From Bacteroidota bacterium (lineage in GTDB: Bacteria > Bacteroidota > Bacteroidia > Chitinophagales > Chitinophagaceae), in the NCBI GenBank assembly GCA_016868895.1, contig VGFK01000002.1:310001-374000 (forward strand): a DNA stretch of 64,000 bases. Reading direction: 5' to 3'. Every line of letters begins with the position of its first letter. The stretch's first letter is position 1. The notes below the pieces were generated by a model. That model did not search any database and was not told the DNA's origin. It was given only the letters and a program-made list of their open reading frames with translations. Shown here in pieces: positions 28,095 to 37,558 of the stretch. Made by a program: the position numbers and the translations under genes.

Positions 28095-28663
28095 AAAAGA
28101 TCATCCTGGCTTCGGGATCCCCTCGGAGAAAGATGTTGTTGCAGTGGGCGGAAATTGAATTTGAAGTCATTACCAGTGATGTCCAGGAAGATTTTGATCC
28201 AAGCATGTCGCCTCAAGAAGTCGCCATATCGTTGGCTGTTAGAAAAAATTCAGCTGTTTTTGGTGCATTGGGTAAGTTGCACGATACGGTTGTCATTGCT
28301 GCCGATACGTTGGTAGTATTGAATGGGGTGATTATCAATAAGCCAGTTGATCGCTCAGATGCAATTGCTATGCTATCGCGGCTATCTGGCGCTACACACG
28401 AAGTCATTACCGGCGTCAACATTCGATCCATTGATCACAATTGTGTGTTTTATGATCGCACCCGGGTAAGTTTTCATCCATTGACGTCAGATCAAATTGA
28501 GCACTACGTCGATACGTATCGGCCATATGATAAAGCAGGGGCCTATGCGATACAGGAATGGATTGGTGTAGTGGGGATTCGCTCCATTGAAGGTGATTTT
28601 TATAATGTAATGGGACTTCCCATCAGTCGCGTACTCCAAGAAATCCAACCATTTATTCAATAG
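28091..28663 (+). CDS. maf: Maf/Ham1-like nucleotide pyrophosphatase
   Basis: 190 residues. Members hydrolyse non-canonical or canonical nucleoside triphosphates (dTTP, UTP, m7GTP) and affect division. The signature SGSPRRKMLLQWA near the N terminus is the Maf triphosphate-binding loop, followed by VVIAADTLVVLNGVIINKP (conserved Asp-Thr pair), MLSRLSGATHEVITGV, and YRPYDKAGAYAIQEWIG with the catalytic Asp-Lys-Ala-Gly-Ala-Tyr. Length is normal. It overlaps the end of ubiA and ends before a 71-base gap leading to the damaged DUF2851 gene. Confidence 0.93.
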   Translation: MKKIILASGSPRRKMLLQWAEIEFEVITSDVQEDFDPSMSPQEVAISLAVRKNSAVFGALGKLHDTVVIAADTLVVLNGVIINKPVDRSDAIAMLSRLSGATHEVITGVNIRSIDHNCVFYDRTRVSFHPLTSDQIEHYVDTYRPYDKAGAYAIQEWIGVVGIRSIEGDFYNVMGLPISRVLQEIQPFIQ

Positions 28664-28734
28664 AAAGCATTTTTTTCACAGCAATCTTCGTTTTTTCCCT
28701 TTGTAGCCGTTTCGTGTATACGATAACTTGAGCT

Positions 28735-29918
28735 GTGGTAAACGAGTACCAGCTGCAGCAATTTTGGCAATCCGATTATTGTCGGCATTCCCATCTTCAA
28801 ACCCTATGCGGGCAATCGGTTCGTGTTGAACATCCGGGTATCCACAACCGAAATCAAGGACCTGATTTCATCAACGCGGACCTGAAAATAGACAGGATAC
28901 GTTGGGTGGGCAATATAGAAATACACTGTCGAACTTCTGATTGGTTTCGGCACCATCATCAATATGATACCCTTTATTCCTCAATTGTTTTGCATGTGGT
29001 GTGGGATAACGATGATCACCATTTCTATGGTGCTCCTGTGCTGGTCCTTTCTCATTTTTTTGCCCCCGAGGTAATCGTTCGGTACGGCGAACAGGCAGAA
29101 TGGAATCTCATGGATCGTTTATCGGGTGCCCATGTATCTGAATGGGCTCGGAAACGTCTAAAACGAAAGCTGGATCATTTTAATCAGGCGACTGACACCG
29201 AAACCATTCGCGCTGGAGCACTTTTTTGGTCTTCGTTGTTCAGGTCGATAGGAGGACCTGTAAATGCTGAATCGTTTTATGCTTTGCATGGCACAGTGCC
29301 ACAGGTATGTTTTCGTCCGAATGCGTTGTCGCATGAGGTCAAGGAATCCATGTTATTCGGACTGAGTCGTCTTTTGGTCCCCCTTGCAAAAGAGTTGTAT
29401 CCCCGCACCCTGAATCACCTCTATGGCATCTGCTCGCGTGAGTTCAAGCTGAAGCCTATTTTCGAGTCGATGTATTTTCTTCGAATGCAGCCCATGGGAT
29501 TTCCAACGGTCCGACTCGCTCAGTTATCTTCAGTGATGCATCACCATGTCTCTCTTCCTGATCAAGCAATTGAATCGCATCTCCACGAACTGGAATGGTT
29601 GTTTCATCGGGTGAAAATAACCGGGTATTGGGAAAATCATTTTCTGTTCGACAAACCCACAGAAAAAATACCAAAGGTTCTGGGGCCGGCAGTGATTCAT
29701 CGCATCATGGTGAATACTATTTTTCCCTGGCGGTGCATGATCAAATCCAACGGTATGTTGCCAAAACACTCAAGCTATGGGAAGATATGTTGGTGCAGTA
29801 TTCAGCCGAATCCAATGGAGTTATCGATTAGATGAACAAATGGGGCGCTCATCCGAATAATGCTTTTGAAAGTCAGGGACTCTTGGAAGTTTACCGTTCC
29901 TTTAGTTCTTCCAATTGA
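28735..29918 (+). pseudogene. DUF2851-family gene, frameshifted and with in-frame TAG
   Basis: The first 332 or so residues read as DUF2851: HPGIHNRNQGPDFINADLKI, WVGNIEIHCRTSDWFRHHHQYD, and SIVLHVVWDND are hallmarks of this Bacteroidota family of unknown function. At a run of five T (29720-29724) the frame shifts: after VNTIFP the original frame gives a short foreign tail ending at 29835, whereas frame 0 continues SLAVHDQIQRYVAKTLKLWEDMLVQYSAESNGVID. Adding one T to the run restores the protein. That frame then meets TAG at 29829-29831, followed by a further 28 codons that look like the family's usual end (NNAFESQGLLEVY) and stop at 29916-29918. The start GTG at 28735 is chosen for the frame. 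Two lesions suggest a real pseudogene, though a sequencing error at the T run cannot be excluded. Confidence 0.75.
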
Positions 29919-30327
29919 AATCGATTGTCAGTTCAATTTCAGGATGAATGCTCTCTTTCACCGGGCAGGTATATGCAATTTCTTCCAACAGTTGTTTTTC
30001 TTTTTCAGTAAACAGTGCTTCATCGGACCAATGGAAGTTGATTCGAATGCCTCCAATTTTCCTTCTGGGGTGGGAGGTCATTATTTTTTCCGTTGAAGTG
30101 GAACATCCTCTGATCCGGGGTTCAAGATCACGAGCCCGTATCGCCATAGTGGTCAGCATGCAGGCTGCCAGCGCCGTCCCGATCAAGTCTGTAGGAGAAA
30201 ATCGTTCGCCTTTTCCTTGGTTATCTGTTGGGGCATCGGTTTCAATGACAGAAGACGATTGCAAATGTGTTGCTAAAGTTCTCAGTTCGCCGGTATAGGT
30301 TACAGTAGAAGTCATCCTTTTTTTCAT
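29902..30327 (-). CDS. OsmC-family peroxide-detoxification protein
   Basis: 141 residues from ATG 30327 (MKKRMTSTVTYTGELRT); ATG 30315 is an alternative that begins at MTSTV. OsmC/Ohr proteins reduce organic peroxides using two cysteines. Both are present: LAACMLTTMAIRA and the second in YTCPVKESIHPEIEL. FSPTDLIGTALAACM is the typical helix. Whether this is OsmC-like or another OsmC-fold member (such as YhfA) cannot be separated by eye, and the substrate is inferred. The gene overlaps the tail of the damaged DUF2851 reading frame by about 17 bases and is divergent from the gene at 30352. Confidence 0.85.
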   Translation of the reverse strand: MKKRMTSTVTYTGELRTLATHLQSSSVIETDAPTDNQGKGERFSPTDLIGTALAACMLTTMAIRARDLEPRIRGCSTSTEKIMTSHPRRKIGGIRINFHWSDEALFTEKEKQLLEEIAYTCPVKESIHPEIELTIDFNWKN

Positions 30328-30351
30328 AAATTTACGCAACATACGTTCAAG

Positions 30352-31176
30352 ATGTTTAAATCTGCGGTCTTATCGGCAATGATTCTTTTGTGTTGCATGG
30401 GCGCTTTCGCCCAACGCAAAATTGGATCGCTTGACCGCAAGCGGGAAGAAAAGATTGAGCGGAGAAACCGCATCAACGAAATGATTCGCAATGAAGAAGA
30501 GGGTGTTCCTGCTTTTGCCAAACATTCCCTTTTCAGTATGAAGTTGCACCATGATGGATATGGATTCTTATACGAAAAAGGATGGATGAAGACGCCGTAT
30601 CGTTCCACGCTCTTGCAAATTGAACTTTCCGAAAAGCAGCACCGAAAAGAAGAGAAGCAAGGAAGTTCCAGTTTTTCAAATTCAGGGTTATTGATTTTTG
30701 GTCGTCCGTTCGTATACGGCAAGCAAAATATTTTTTATCAGGCAAAATTGGGGTTGGGCCGACAAGTGCTGATTGGCGGAAAGTCCAATAAAAATGGAGT
30801 AGGGGTCTATTGGGTTCTGGTAGGAGGGCTTTCTGCAGGATTGGTACGACCGTATTACATTGAGCTCAATTCCAATCCCGGAACGGAAAAAATTAAGTTT
30901 TCAGAAGATACTCGTCGACAATTTCTCAATTCTCAGCGCATCATTGGAGGAACAGGTTTACAGCTCGGATGGAATGAAATCAAGTTCAATCCTGGAGCCT
31001 ACATCAAAAGCGGCCTTCGGTTTGATTGGGCGCGCTTCAATCAATTGGTTTCTGCAGTTGAATTTGGATTTGGATGCGACTATTATAGTCAAAAAGTGGA
31101 CCAAATGGTAGATAACCCAGGTCGGTCTTTCTTCCCAAGCGGGTACATCGGACTTGTTTTTGGTAACCGCAAGTAG
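30352..31176 (+). CDS. Secreted outer-membrane beta-barrel-like protein of unknown function
   Basis: 274 residues. MFKSAVLSAMILLCCMGAFAQ is a signal peptide with likely cleavage after AQ, followed by a charged segment (RKREEKIERRNRINEMIRNEEE) that may be a periplasmic helix. The remainder shows alternating aromatic/hydrophobic strands (NIFYQAKLGLGRQVLIGG, GVYWVLVGGLSAGLVRPYYIE, SGYIGLVFGNRK) consistent with an outer-membrane barrel with a C-terminal strand. No known family is recognised. It precedes lipA, which has its own promoter overlapping this gene's last codons. Confidence 0.6.
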   Translation: MFKSAVLSAMILLCCMGAFAQRKIGSLDRKREEKIERRNRINEMIRNEEEGVPAFAKHSLFSMKLHHDGYGFLYEKGWMKTPYRSTLLQIELSEKQHRKEEKQGSSSFSNSGLLIFGRPFVYGKQNIFYQAKLGLGRQVLIGGKSNKNGVGVYWVLVGGLSAGLVRPYYIELNSNPGTEKIKFSEDTRRQFLNSQRIIGGTGLQLGWNEIKFNPGAYIKSGLRFDWARFNQLVSAVEFGFGCDYYSQKVDQMVDNPGRSFFPSGYIGLVFGNRK

Positions 31177-31186
31177 TGTACTTTTG
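31154..31186 (+). promoter_or_regulatory. lipA promoter (TTG-N22-TACTTTTG)
   Basis: TTG at 31154-31156 and TACTTTTG at 31179-31186 match the Bacteroidota consensus with a 22-base spacer; a second TTG at 31160 gives a 16-base spacer. The elements overlap the end of the preceding coding region, and the ATG of lipA is 18 bases downstream. Confidence 0.5.
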
Positions 31187-31203
31187 CCGTCAAGTTGACG
31201 AAT

Positions 31204-32121
31204 ATGAGTTGTGGAACAGAAGCCATTCTCCCTGAACACGAACAAAGGTTAAAAAAGCCTGATTGGTTGAGGGTGCGTTTGCCCATCGGAGAGGGATACA
31301 AGCATGTACGGTCTCTGGTAGATACCCATAAACTTCACACCATTTGTGAAAGCGGAAATTGTCCCAACATGGGAGAATGCTGGGGAGCAGGAACGGCCAC
31401 CTTCATGATTCTGGGGAATATATGTACCCGCAGTTGTGGGTTTTGCGCAGTGGCAACCGGACGACCTGAAGCAGTCGATTGGGACGAACCTCAGCGGGTT
31501 GCAGAAGCCATTCATTTGATGAAAGTAAAACACGCTGTCATTACCTCGGTAGATCGCGATGAACTCTCAGATGGGGGAAGCACTATCTGGCACAATACCA
31601 TCAAAGCCGTCAAGGCACTCAATCCCGACACCACCCTAGAATCGCTTATCCCTGATTTCAAGGGAAACGACGATCAGATCAAACGAATCGTAGACGCTGC
31701 ACCTGAAGTAGTGTCCCATAATATTGAAACGGTGGAGCGGCTCACCCGAAAGGTGCGCATTCAAGCCAAGTACTGGAGAAGCATGGAGGTCATCCGGAAA
31801 TTAAAAAATGGGGGCATGCGGACAAAATCCGGTATCATGCTGGGTTTGGGAGAAACCAAAGAAGAAGTGGTGCAAACCATGCAAGATCTTGCAGATAACG
31901 GAACAGATGTGGTGACCATCGGGCAATACCTGCAACCCACACGAAAACATTTACCGGTACAGCGGTTCGTACACCCGGATGAGTTCAAGGAATACCAGGA
32001 AATTGGTTATGGCTTAGGACTGGACTACGTTGAAAGTGGTCCCTTGGTTCGTTCTTCGTACCACAGTGAACGCCATGTGATTCCCGGTCTGGGCAGAGCG
32101 CAATGGCAAAAGAAGGGTTAG
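31204..32121 (+). CDS. lipA: Lipoyl synthase (radical SAM)
   Basis: 305 residues from ATG 31204 ([13 protein letters not shown]). LipA inserts two sulfur atoms into octanoyl groups on lipoyl carrier proteins, using two [4Fe-4S] clusters. The auxiliary-cluster motif [12 protein letters not shown] (C-x4-C-x5-C) and the radical SAM motif CTRSCGFC (C-x3-C-x2-C) are both complete. The GGG-like and substrate motifs continue through [14 protein letters not shown] and [15 protein letters not shown], and the C-terminal RSSYHSE contains the conserved serine ligand region. The ATG is placed just after its promoter; TTG 31195 is not needed. It overlaps the converging sugar kinase by 4 bases. Confidence 0.97.
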   Translation: MSCGTEAILPEHEQRLKKPDWLRVRLPIGEGYKHVRSLVDTHKLHTICESGNCPNMGECWGAGTATFMILGNICTRSCGFCAVATGRPEAVDWDEPQRVAEAIHLMKVKHAVITSVDRDELSDGGSTIWHNTIKAVKALNPDTTLESLIPDFKGNDDQIKRIVDAAPEVVSHNIETVERLTRKVRIQAKYWRSMEVIRKLKNGGMRTKSGIMLGLGETKEEVVQTMQDLADNGTDVVTIGQYLQPTRKHLPVQRFVHPDEFKEYQEIGYGLGLDYVESGPLVRSSYHSERHVIPGLGRAQWQKKG

Positions 32122-33089
32122 TTATTCTTCTCCCAAACCAACGCGCTAGCACCTAAGATGGCCGCATCGGATTCTTTGAGGTGGCTCACAAGAATCTTAA
32201 CCTTGTTTTGAAACACCTGTATCAGGTTTTCTTCCATGTGCTTGCGGGTCGGTTTAAGGATCAGGTCGCCGGATTTTGTGAGCCCACCAAAGAGTATTAT
32301 GGCCTCGGGACTGCTGAACATGACTGCATTGGCAAGTGCCAATCCAAGAATTTTACCCGTGAATTCAAATATTTCAAGGGCCAATTTATCACCTTTTATG
32401 GCCGCCTCGTACACCGCTTTGGAGTCGAGTTTATCTTTATCCACCTGACGCAAAAGGCTGTCCTCATTACTATTTTCCAAAACTTCTAGCGTAGTGAGTC
32501 GCATCCCTGTTGCCGATGCATAACTTTCCAGTGATCCTCGCTTACCTGTGCCTTCGTGCATTCTGCCATCAGGTATCACAATGGTATGCCCCAGTTCACC
32601 GGCAAATCCGTCATGCCCATAAATGAGTTGTCCGTTGGCCACAATTCCACTTCCCACTCCTGTACCAAGGGTAATCATGATGAAATCATTCATTCCTTTG
32701 GCGGCACCGTACATCATTTCCCCGATTGCAGCGGCATTGGCGTCATTGGTCAGCGTGACCGGCAACTTGAATTTATCACTGACCAGTTTAGCCAAGGGGA
32801 TGATCCCTTTCCAGGGAAGGTTGGGCGCATACTCAATCGTTCCACTGTAATAATTTCCGTTGGGCGCTCCCATGCCAATGCCCCGCATGCTTCCGATTCC
32901 CCCTACCTTTTCAATCAAGGGTTGAAGGCATTCATACAACTCCTCAATGAACGGTTCTATCTCTTTGTGCTTTTTGGTCGACATCTCACCGGAAAACAAC
33001 ACGTTACCGTTCCGGTCTACAATTCCAAATTTTGTTCCGGTTCCACCAATATCTATGCCAATCGCCAATGGCTCGTTCTTACTCATCAT
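32118..33089 (-). CDS. ROK-family sugar kinase (glucokinase-like) lacking zinc-binding cysteines
   Basis: 323 residues. The N-terminal phosphate-binding segment [15 protein letters not shown], the substrate-binding [10 protein letters not shown] (Asp116 likely catalytic base), [13 protein letters not shown] and GELGHTIV (Glu164/His168) are intact. ROK proteins usually then carry a CxCGxxGCxE zinc site; here the corresponding residues read [13 protein letters not shown] (positions ~178-190), so all three cysteines are replaced. It would phosphorylate glucose or a related hexose at C6. The gene overlaps lipA by 4 bases and follows the sugar transporter by a 7-base gap, so the two form an import-phosphorylation operon. 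Confidence 0.85.
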   Translation of the reverse strand: MMSKNEPLAIGIDIGGTGTKFGIVDRNGNVLFSGEMSTKKHKEIEPFIEELYECLQPLIEKVGGIGSMRGIGMGAPNGNYYSGTIEYAPNLPWKGIIPLAKLVSDKFKLPVTLTNDANAAAIGEMMYGAAKGMNDFIMITLGTGVGSGIVANGQLIYGHDGFAGELGHTIVIPDGRMHEGTGKRGSLESYASATGMRLTTLEVLENSNEDSLLRQVDKDKLDSKAVYEAAIKGDKLALEIFEFTGKILGLALANAVMFSSPEAIILFGGLTKSGDLILKPTRKHMEENLIQVFQNKVKILVSHLKESDAAILGASALVWEKNN

Positions 33090-33096
33090 TTATTTT

Positions 33097-34719
33097 TTAA
33101 TGTGAAGCAGCAACCTGCGCGTCAACATCCAATCCCTGCTTTTTCAATACTGAACGTGTTTGTATCGCATGCCATGCAAGGTAAGCAAAGCACATCAACG
33201 GAACCAGATAGGAGAGTTGTGTATAGGTATGAATATTGGGGTCTGCCGTTAGTTCCATATCTATCACCGCTCCTTGCACGGGAGGGATGATGGCACCTCC
33301 CAGGATCATCATGATCAAAAAAGCAGAGCCCTGACTTTGGTATTTACCAATGCCATTCACCGCAAGAGCAAAAATGGCTGGCCACATCACTGAACAGCAC
33401 ATGCCCGTGCTGATGATTGCGTAGTTTGCCAACATCCCCGTGCTGGTCAATGCAATGATCATTCCCACACATCCCAAAACAGAAACCGTCAGCAACAATT
33501 TAACGGGCTTCTCCTCTGCATAGAGAAAGGCGATTACGGCAATGGCAATACAAATTGGATACATCTTCAAATCGCTGATGTCGTTTCCTTTGATGAGATT
33601 GACACCAATGATGACGCCATAGGCAACGAACGGAACCACAATGACCAAGAATCGCTTCACTTGCTTTCCAACATTGAATACGCTGATGGCACCTGTCCAT
33701 CTGCCGATCATCATCGATCCCCAGTAAAGGGAAATCAGATGAGAGATATGTGATTCATCGTATCCGCCAAAAGCATTTTTTTTCAGTAAGGCCCCGAAAT
33801 TATTATCTATGGTCACCTCTACTCCAACGTAAATGAAAATAGCAATCATGCCAAGAGCCAATTGAGGGTAAGCCATGGCGCCCCATCCTTCGGGATTCTT
33901 TTTGGCTTGTGCCAGTGCATAAAACAGCGTACCCAAAATGATCAACAAGCATGTGATGATGATGATGCTTTTTTTGATCCCGGTCACACCTTGCATCCAA
34001 TCGGAAAACAATACCGGTAAAAAGACCACGCCAATGATCAGCAATACATTCATGGCTTTTGGACTTTTATCCAGTTGTTCATCGGAAGTTGTCTTGGGTA
34101 AGTTTGCGTAGGCAAAAATCAGGGAAGCGACAATGAATAAACCAGCGAGAAAGAAATAGAGTTTCTGAATGCTTTCAATGGAGGCATCACTTGCGCTGGC
34201 CACACTTCCAAAAAGCAAGAAACTGACCACCAATGGTCCCAATAGGGTTCCAAATGAATTCACACTGCCTCCCATGTTGAGTCTGTGGGTTCCGGTTTCA
34301 GGACTACCCAAGGCTACTGCGAAAGGCTGTGCAGAAGTTTGTTGAAGGGAGAATCCCAGTGCAATGACAAAAAATGCGACCAACACCAAACCAAACGTGA
34401 CATTTGCGGATCCACTGATCATGGCAAGGGCAATGGCACCTACTACTGAAATCAGTAAACCGTAGACGATTCCTTTTTTGTACCCTACTTTATTCAAAAG
34501 GTCAGTTCTGGAAACCGCAGAATAGAGGTAAAGCAGGAGGGAACCATAGAAGTAAGCACCATAGAATGCAGAACCTACCAGCTGTGACTGAATTTGATCC
34601 AGGTTAAAAAACTTTTTGCAGAACGGAATAAAAATACTGTTGGATGCAGCGACAAAGCCCCAAAAGAAAAACACGGTGATCAATACTCCAAATTGGGACC
34701 ATTTGGTTTGCTGGTTCAT
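33097..34719 (-). CDS. MFS sugar transporter, glucose/galactose (FucP/GluP-like)
   Basis: 540 residues, longer than typical FucP (~430). It begins WSQFGVLITVFFFWGFVAASNSIFIPFCKKFFNL, a family-specific opening with the FGVLI-FFxWG motif, and has about 12-14 hydrophobic segments. GFSLQQTSAQPFAVALGSPETGTHRLNMGGSVNSFGTLLGP is the conserved sugar-recognition helix region. Extra hydrophobic length near residues 210-290 (an insertion around LLIIGVVFLPVLFSDW) accounts for the size. It is expected to import hexoses by proton symport; the sugar identity is inferred from the family and the adjacent kinase. It is divergent from glgA. Confidence 0.85.
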   Translation of the reverse strand: MNQQTKWSQFGVLITVFFFWGFVAASNSIFIPFCKKFFNLDQIQSQLVGSAFYGAYFYGSLLLYLYSAVSRTDLLNKVGYKKGIVYGLLISVVGAIALAMISGSANVTFGLVLVAFFVIALGFSLQQTSAQPFAVALGSPETGTHRLNMGGSVNSFGTLLGPLVVSFLLFGSVASASDASIESIQKLYFFLAGLFIVASLIFAYANLPKTTSDEQLDKSPKAMNVLLIIGVVFLPVLFSDWMQGVTGIKKSIIIITCLLIILGTLFYALAQAKKNPEGWGAMAYPQLALGMIAIFIYVGVEVTIDNNFGALLKKNAFGGYDESHISHLISLYWGSMMIGRWTGAISVFNVGKQVKRFLVIVVPFVAYGVIIGVNLIKGNDISDLKMYPICIAIAVIAFLYAEEKPVKLLLTVSVLGCVGMIIALTSTGMLANYAIISTGMCCSVMWPAIFALAVNGIGKYQSQGSAFLIMMILGGAIIPPVQGAVIDMELTADPNIHTYTQLSYLVPLMCFAYLAWHAIQTRSVLKKQGLDVDAQVAASH

Positions 34720-34802
34720 GTGCGGTTGTTTTGTTAATGCCTCAAAATAATTATATTTATGAATCTGTAAAACTTTTTGTTCCCACAGCCAATTCTCAAT
34801 CG

Positions 34803-36215
34803 ATGCATATCGTTCACATCAGTGCAGAATGTTATCCAATAGCCAAAGCCGGAGGCTTGGGCGATGTTGTGGGTTCATTGCCTCGTTTTCAAAATGAAAT
34901 GGGAAACCGGTCCGTGGTGATCATGCCCATGTACCGTACTCCTTATTTGTATACGCATGAGTGGGATGTGGTCCATAAATCGAGTGCCAACCTGGGCCAT
35001 TGGTTCTTTGAGTATACCATCATCAAAGAGAGCACCAGTGCTCAAGGATTTGAACTGTATCTGATTGACATCAATGGTTTATTGGATCGAGAGCGCGTTT
35101 ACGGTTATGAAGATGACACCGAGCGTTTTTGTGCTTTTCAAATCAGTGCTGTGCATTGGATGAATTCCTGGGAGCACTTACCCGGCGTTGTCCATGTGCA
35201 CGATCATCATGCCGGATTGGTACCCTTCATGATGCAGCATTGTTATGCGTTCAAACGACTTGCAAGTGTGCCATCGGTCCTGACGATTCATAATGCACAG
35301 TACCAGGGTCAATTCAGTTGGGATAAATCCATTTATGTTCCCCAATGGGATTCTTGGAAAAGAGGAATGCTGGAGTGGGAAGGCTCGATCAATCCCTTGG
35401 CCAGCGCAGTGAAATGTGCATGGAAAGTAACGACCGTCAGCACGACCTATCTGCATGAATTGTGCTCCATGAGCAATGGTCTCGAGCCCTTGTTTGAATA
35501 CGAGAAAGGAAAATGCATCGGAATCCTCAATGGCATCGATTATTCTGTTTGGGATCCTGAACACGATCGTTATCTGGATCACCGGTATGCTCCATCTTCC
35601 CTTGAAAAAGGAAAAGCAGAGAATAAAGCGCTTCTCTGTTCTCAATTTGGATTGAATCCTTCAAAACCACTCATGGTGTTCATTGGAAGACTCGTGGGGG
35701 AGAAAGGAGCCGATTTGCTTCCACAGGTCATTCGCGATAGTTTTGAATTTGTCGGTCGCCGGATGTCTTTTTTAGTACTAGGGAGTGGTGAATCTTCCAT
35801 TGAACATGAGCTGCGCTCTCTAAACGAAATTTCAATGGGGGACTATGCATCCTATATTGGGTACAACGAGCGACTGAGTCACCTGATGTATGCCGGAGCG
35901 GATTATCTGCTGATGCCCTCTCGAGTCGAACCCTGTGGACTCAACCAGCTGTATGCCATGCGATATGGAACCATTCCCATCGTGCGCAAAACTGGTGGGT
36001 TATACGACACAGTCATCGATTTGGGGGAATGCCATGGATACGGATTTTCGTTTCTTCACGCTGCAGTAGGCGACGTAACCCAAGCCATTTACCGGGCGGT
36101 AGAATTCTACCACGAGAAAGCGTTTTTTAATGCCATAAGGCAAAAGATCACAGGATTGGATTACAGTTGGGATCGAAGTGCGGCTGAATACATCCACTTG
36201 TACAAGAGTTTTTGA
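34803..36215 (+). CDS. glgA: Glycogen synthase (GT5)
   Basis: 470 residues from ATG 34803 (MHIVHISAECYPIAKAGGLGDVVG), the standard GlgA N terminus with the K-x-G-G-L ADP-glucose motif. It extends alpha-1,4-glucan chains using ADP-glucose. Further marks are VVHVHDHHAGLVPFMMQHCY, VTTVSTTYLHE, GILNGIDYSVWDPEHD and, in the C-terminal domain, the donor-binding VFIGRLVGEKGADLL and MPSRVEPCGLNQLYAMRYGTIPIVRKTGGLYDTV. The in-frame upstream codons (from 34731) are extra; the family start is at 34803. It is the first gene of an alpha-glucan operon, divergent from the sugar transporter. Confidence 0.95.
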   Translation: MHIVHISAECYPIAKAGGLGDVVGSLPRFQNEMGNRSVVIMPMYRTPYLYTHEWDVVHKSSANLGHWFFEYTIIKESTSAQGFELYLIDINGLLDRERVYGYEDDTERFCAFQISAVHWMNSWEHLPGVVHVHDHHAGLVPFMMQHCYAFKRLASVPSVLTIHNAQYQGQFSWDKSIYVPQWDSWKRGMLEWEGSINPLASAVKCAWKVTTVSTTYLHELCSMSNGLEPLFEYEKGKCIGILNGIDYSVWDPEHDRYLDHRYAPSSLEKGKAENKALLCSQFGLNPSKPLMVFIGRLVGEKGADLLPQVIRDSFEFVGRRMSFLVLGSGESSIEHELRSLNEISMGDYASYIGYNERLSHLMYAGADYLLMPSRVEPCGLNQLYAMRYGTIPIVRKTGGLYDTVIDLGECHGYGFSFLHAAVGDVTQAIYRAVEFYHEKAFFNAIRQKITGLDYSWDRSAAEYIHLYKSF

Positions 36216-36239
36216 GTATATTGGAACAACTTTGGAACT

Positions 36240-37514
36240 ATGAACAAAAACGTCATAGCAGTGATCCTGGGAGGAGGCGCCGGAACCCGACTTTCTCCAC
36301 TAACTTCCACGCGCAGCAAGCCGGCAGTTCCTATTGCAGGAAAATACCGCTTGGTCGATATTCCCATTTCCAATTGTTTGAACTCCAATTTAGGGCGCAT
36401 GTATGTGCTGACCCAATTCAACTCTGCTTCGCTCAATAAGCACATCAAAAACACCTACCACTTCAGTGCATTCAGTTCTGCATTTGTGGATATTATCGCA
36501 GCTGAACAAACTCCGGATAATCCTGCATGGTTTCAGGGAACTGCAGATGCGGTCAGGCAGTCGCTTCGCCATATCGCACAGCAGGATTTCACCCATGTTC
36601 TGATTTTATCCGGTGATCAACTCTATCAAATGGATTTCCAGGAGATGATTGACAACCATGTTGATTCCAAAGCAGATATTTCCATTGCCACCATTCCGGT
36701 TAATGCCCGAGAAGCAACAGAATTCGGCATCATGAAAAAAGGCGAAGGAGGAATCATTGAGTCCTTCATTGAAAAACCCAAAAAGGATGTGTTGGATCAA
36801 TGGGAAAGCGATACCGGGGAGACCATGCAGCGCCAAGGCAGGAACTACCTGGCCAGTATGGGTATTTATATTTTTAGTCGACGCGTATTGTTTGACTTGT
36901 TGCAGGACGAAGTAAAAGATGCTACTGATTTTGGAAAAGAAATCATCCCGTATTCCATAAGCAAGTATTCCGTAGTCAGTTTCCAGTATGAGGGCTATTG
37001 GACCGATATCGGAAACATTCATTCATTTTTTGAAGCCAATCTCGCCCTCACTCAGGATATTCCTGAATTCAATCTGTTCGATAATTCAAAAGCCATCTAT
37101 ACGCGTGCACGCATGCTCCCGCCCGCTAAAATCATTGGCACGACCTTGGAGAAAACCATAATTGCAGAAGGCTGCATCATCAATGCATCCCGGGTTGAAA
37201 ATTCTGTGATCGGCATTCGAACCCGAATAGGATATGGAACAACCATCGTGAGTTGCTACATCATGGGAACTGATTTTTATGAAACGATGGAGGAAATGAA
37301 TATTTCAATCGATAGCGGACTTCCTCGATTGGGCATTGGAGAACGGTGCAATATAAAAAACGCAATCATCGATAAAAATTGCAAAATTGGAAACGACGTA
37401 CGCATCAATGGGGATAAACACCTGGCCAATTCTGATCATGCACTCTACACCATTAAGGAAGGAATCGTTGTTGTAAAAAAAGGTGCAGTTATTCCGGATG
37501 GTTTTGTCATTTGA
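36240..37514 (+). CDS. glgC: Glucose-1-phosphate adenylyltransferase
   Basis: 424 residues. GlgC makes ADP-glucose from ATP and glucose 1-phosphate, the donor for GlgA. The N-terminal nucleotide-binding motif LGGGAGTRLSPLTSTRSKPAVP is typical, as are GTADAVRQSLRHI, ILSGDQLYQMDFQEM, the substrate site EFGIMKKGEGGIIESFIEKPK, and the left-handed beta-helix in the C terminus (NTIAEGCII-type turns and GERCNIKNAIIDKNCKIGNDVRING). Length is normal for bacteria. It follows glgA by 24 bases on the same strand and presumably shares its transcript. Confidence 0.96.
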   Translation: MNKNVIAVILGGGAGTRLSPLTSTRSKPAVPIAGKYRLVDIPISNCLNSNLGRMYVLTQFNSASLNKHIKNTYHFSAFSSAFVDIIAAEQTPDNPAWFQGTADAVRQSLRHIAQQDFTHVLILSGDQLYQMDFQEMIDNHVDSKADISIATIPVNAREATEFGIMKKGEGGIIESFIEKPKKDVLDQWESDTGETMQRQGRNYLASMGIYIFSRRVLFDLLQDEVKDATDFGKEIIPYSISKYSVVSFQYEGYWTDIGNIHSFFEANLALTQDIPEFNLFDNSKAIYTRARMLPPAKIIGTTLEKTIIAEGCIINASRVENSVIGIRTRIGYGTTIVSCYIMGTDFYETMEEMNISIDSGLPRLGIGERCNIKNAIIDKNCKIGNDVRINGDKHLANSDHALYTIKEGIVVVKKGAVIPDGFVI

Positions 37515-37558
37515 TAACAAAATGTGTATTTATTACACTTTAACTGAAACCCCCTAGT

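Noticed and set aside
29720-29724. Programmed -1 frameshift in the DUF2851 gene, as in prfB
   Set aside because: No slippery heptamer of the X-XXY-YYZ form, no downstream structure, and a second lesion (TAG) follows, so deletion or error is more likely.
345-29831. TAG reassigned to an amino acid in this organism
   Set aside because: Both interrupted genes carry TAG, but many intact genes here end in TAG at the right place (lipA, cdd, GH13 amylase, P5C dehydrogenase, the RND pump), some with the next gene starting immediately. TAG therefore works as a stop.
32556-33290. Long open frame on the plus strand opposite the ROK kinase
   Set aside because: It is antisense to a clear ROK kinase and sugar transporter, and its product has no recognisable motif, so it is a shadow frame.
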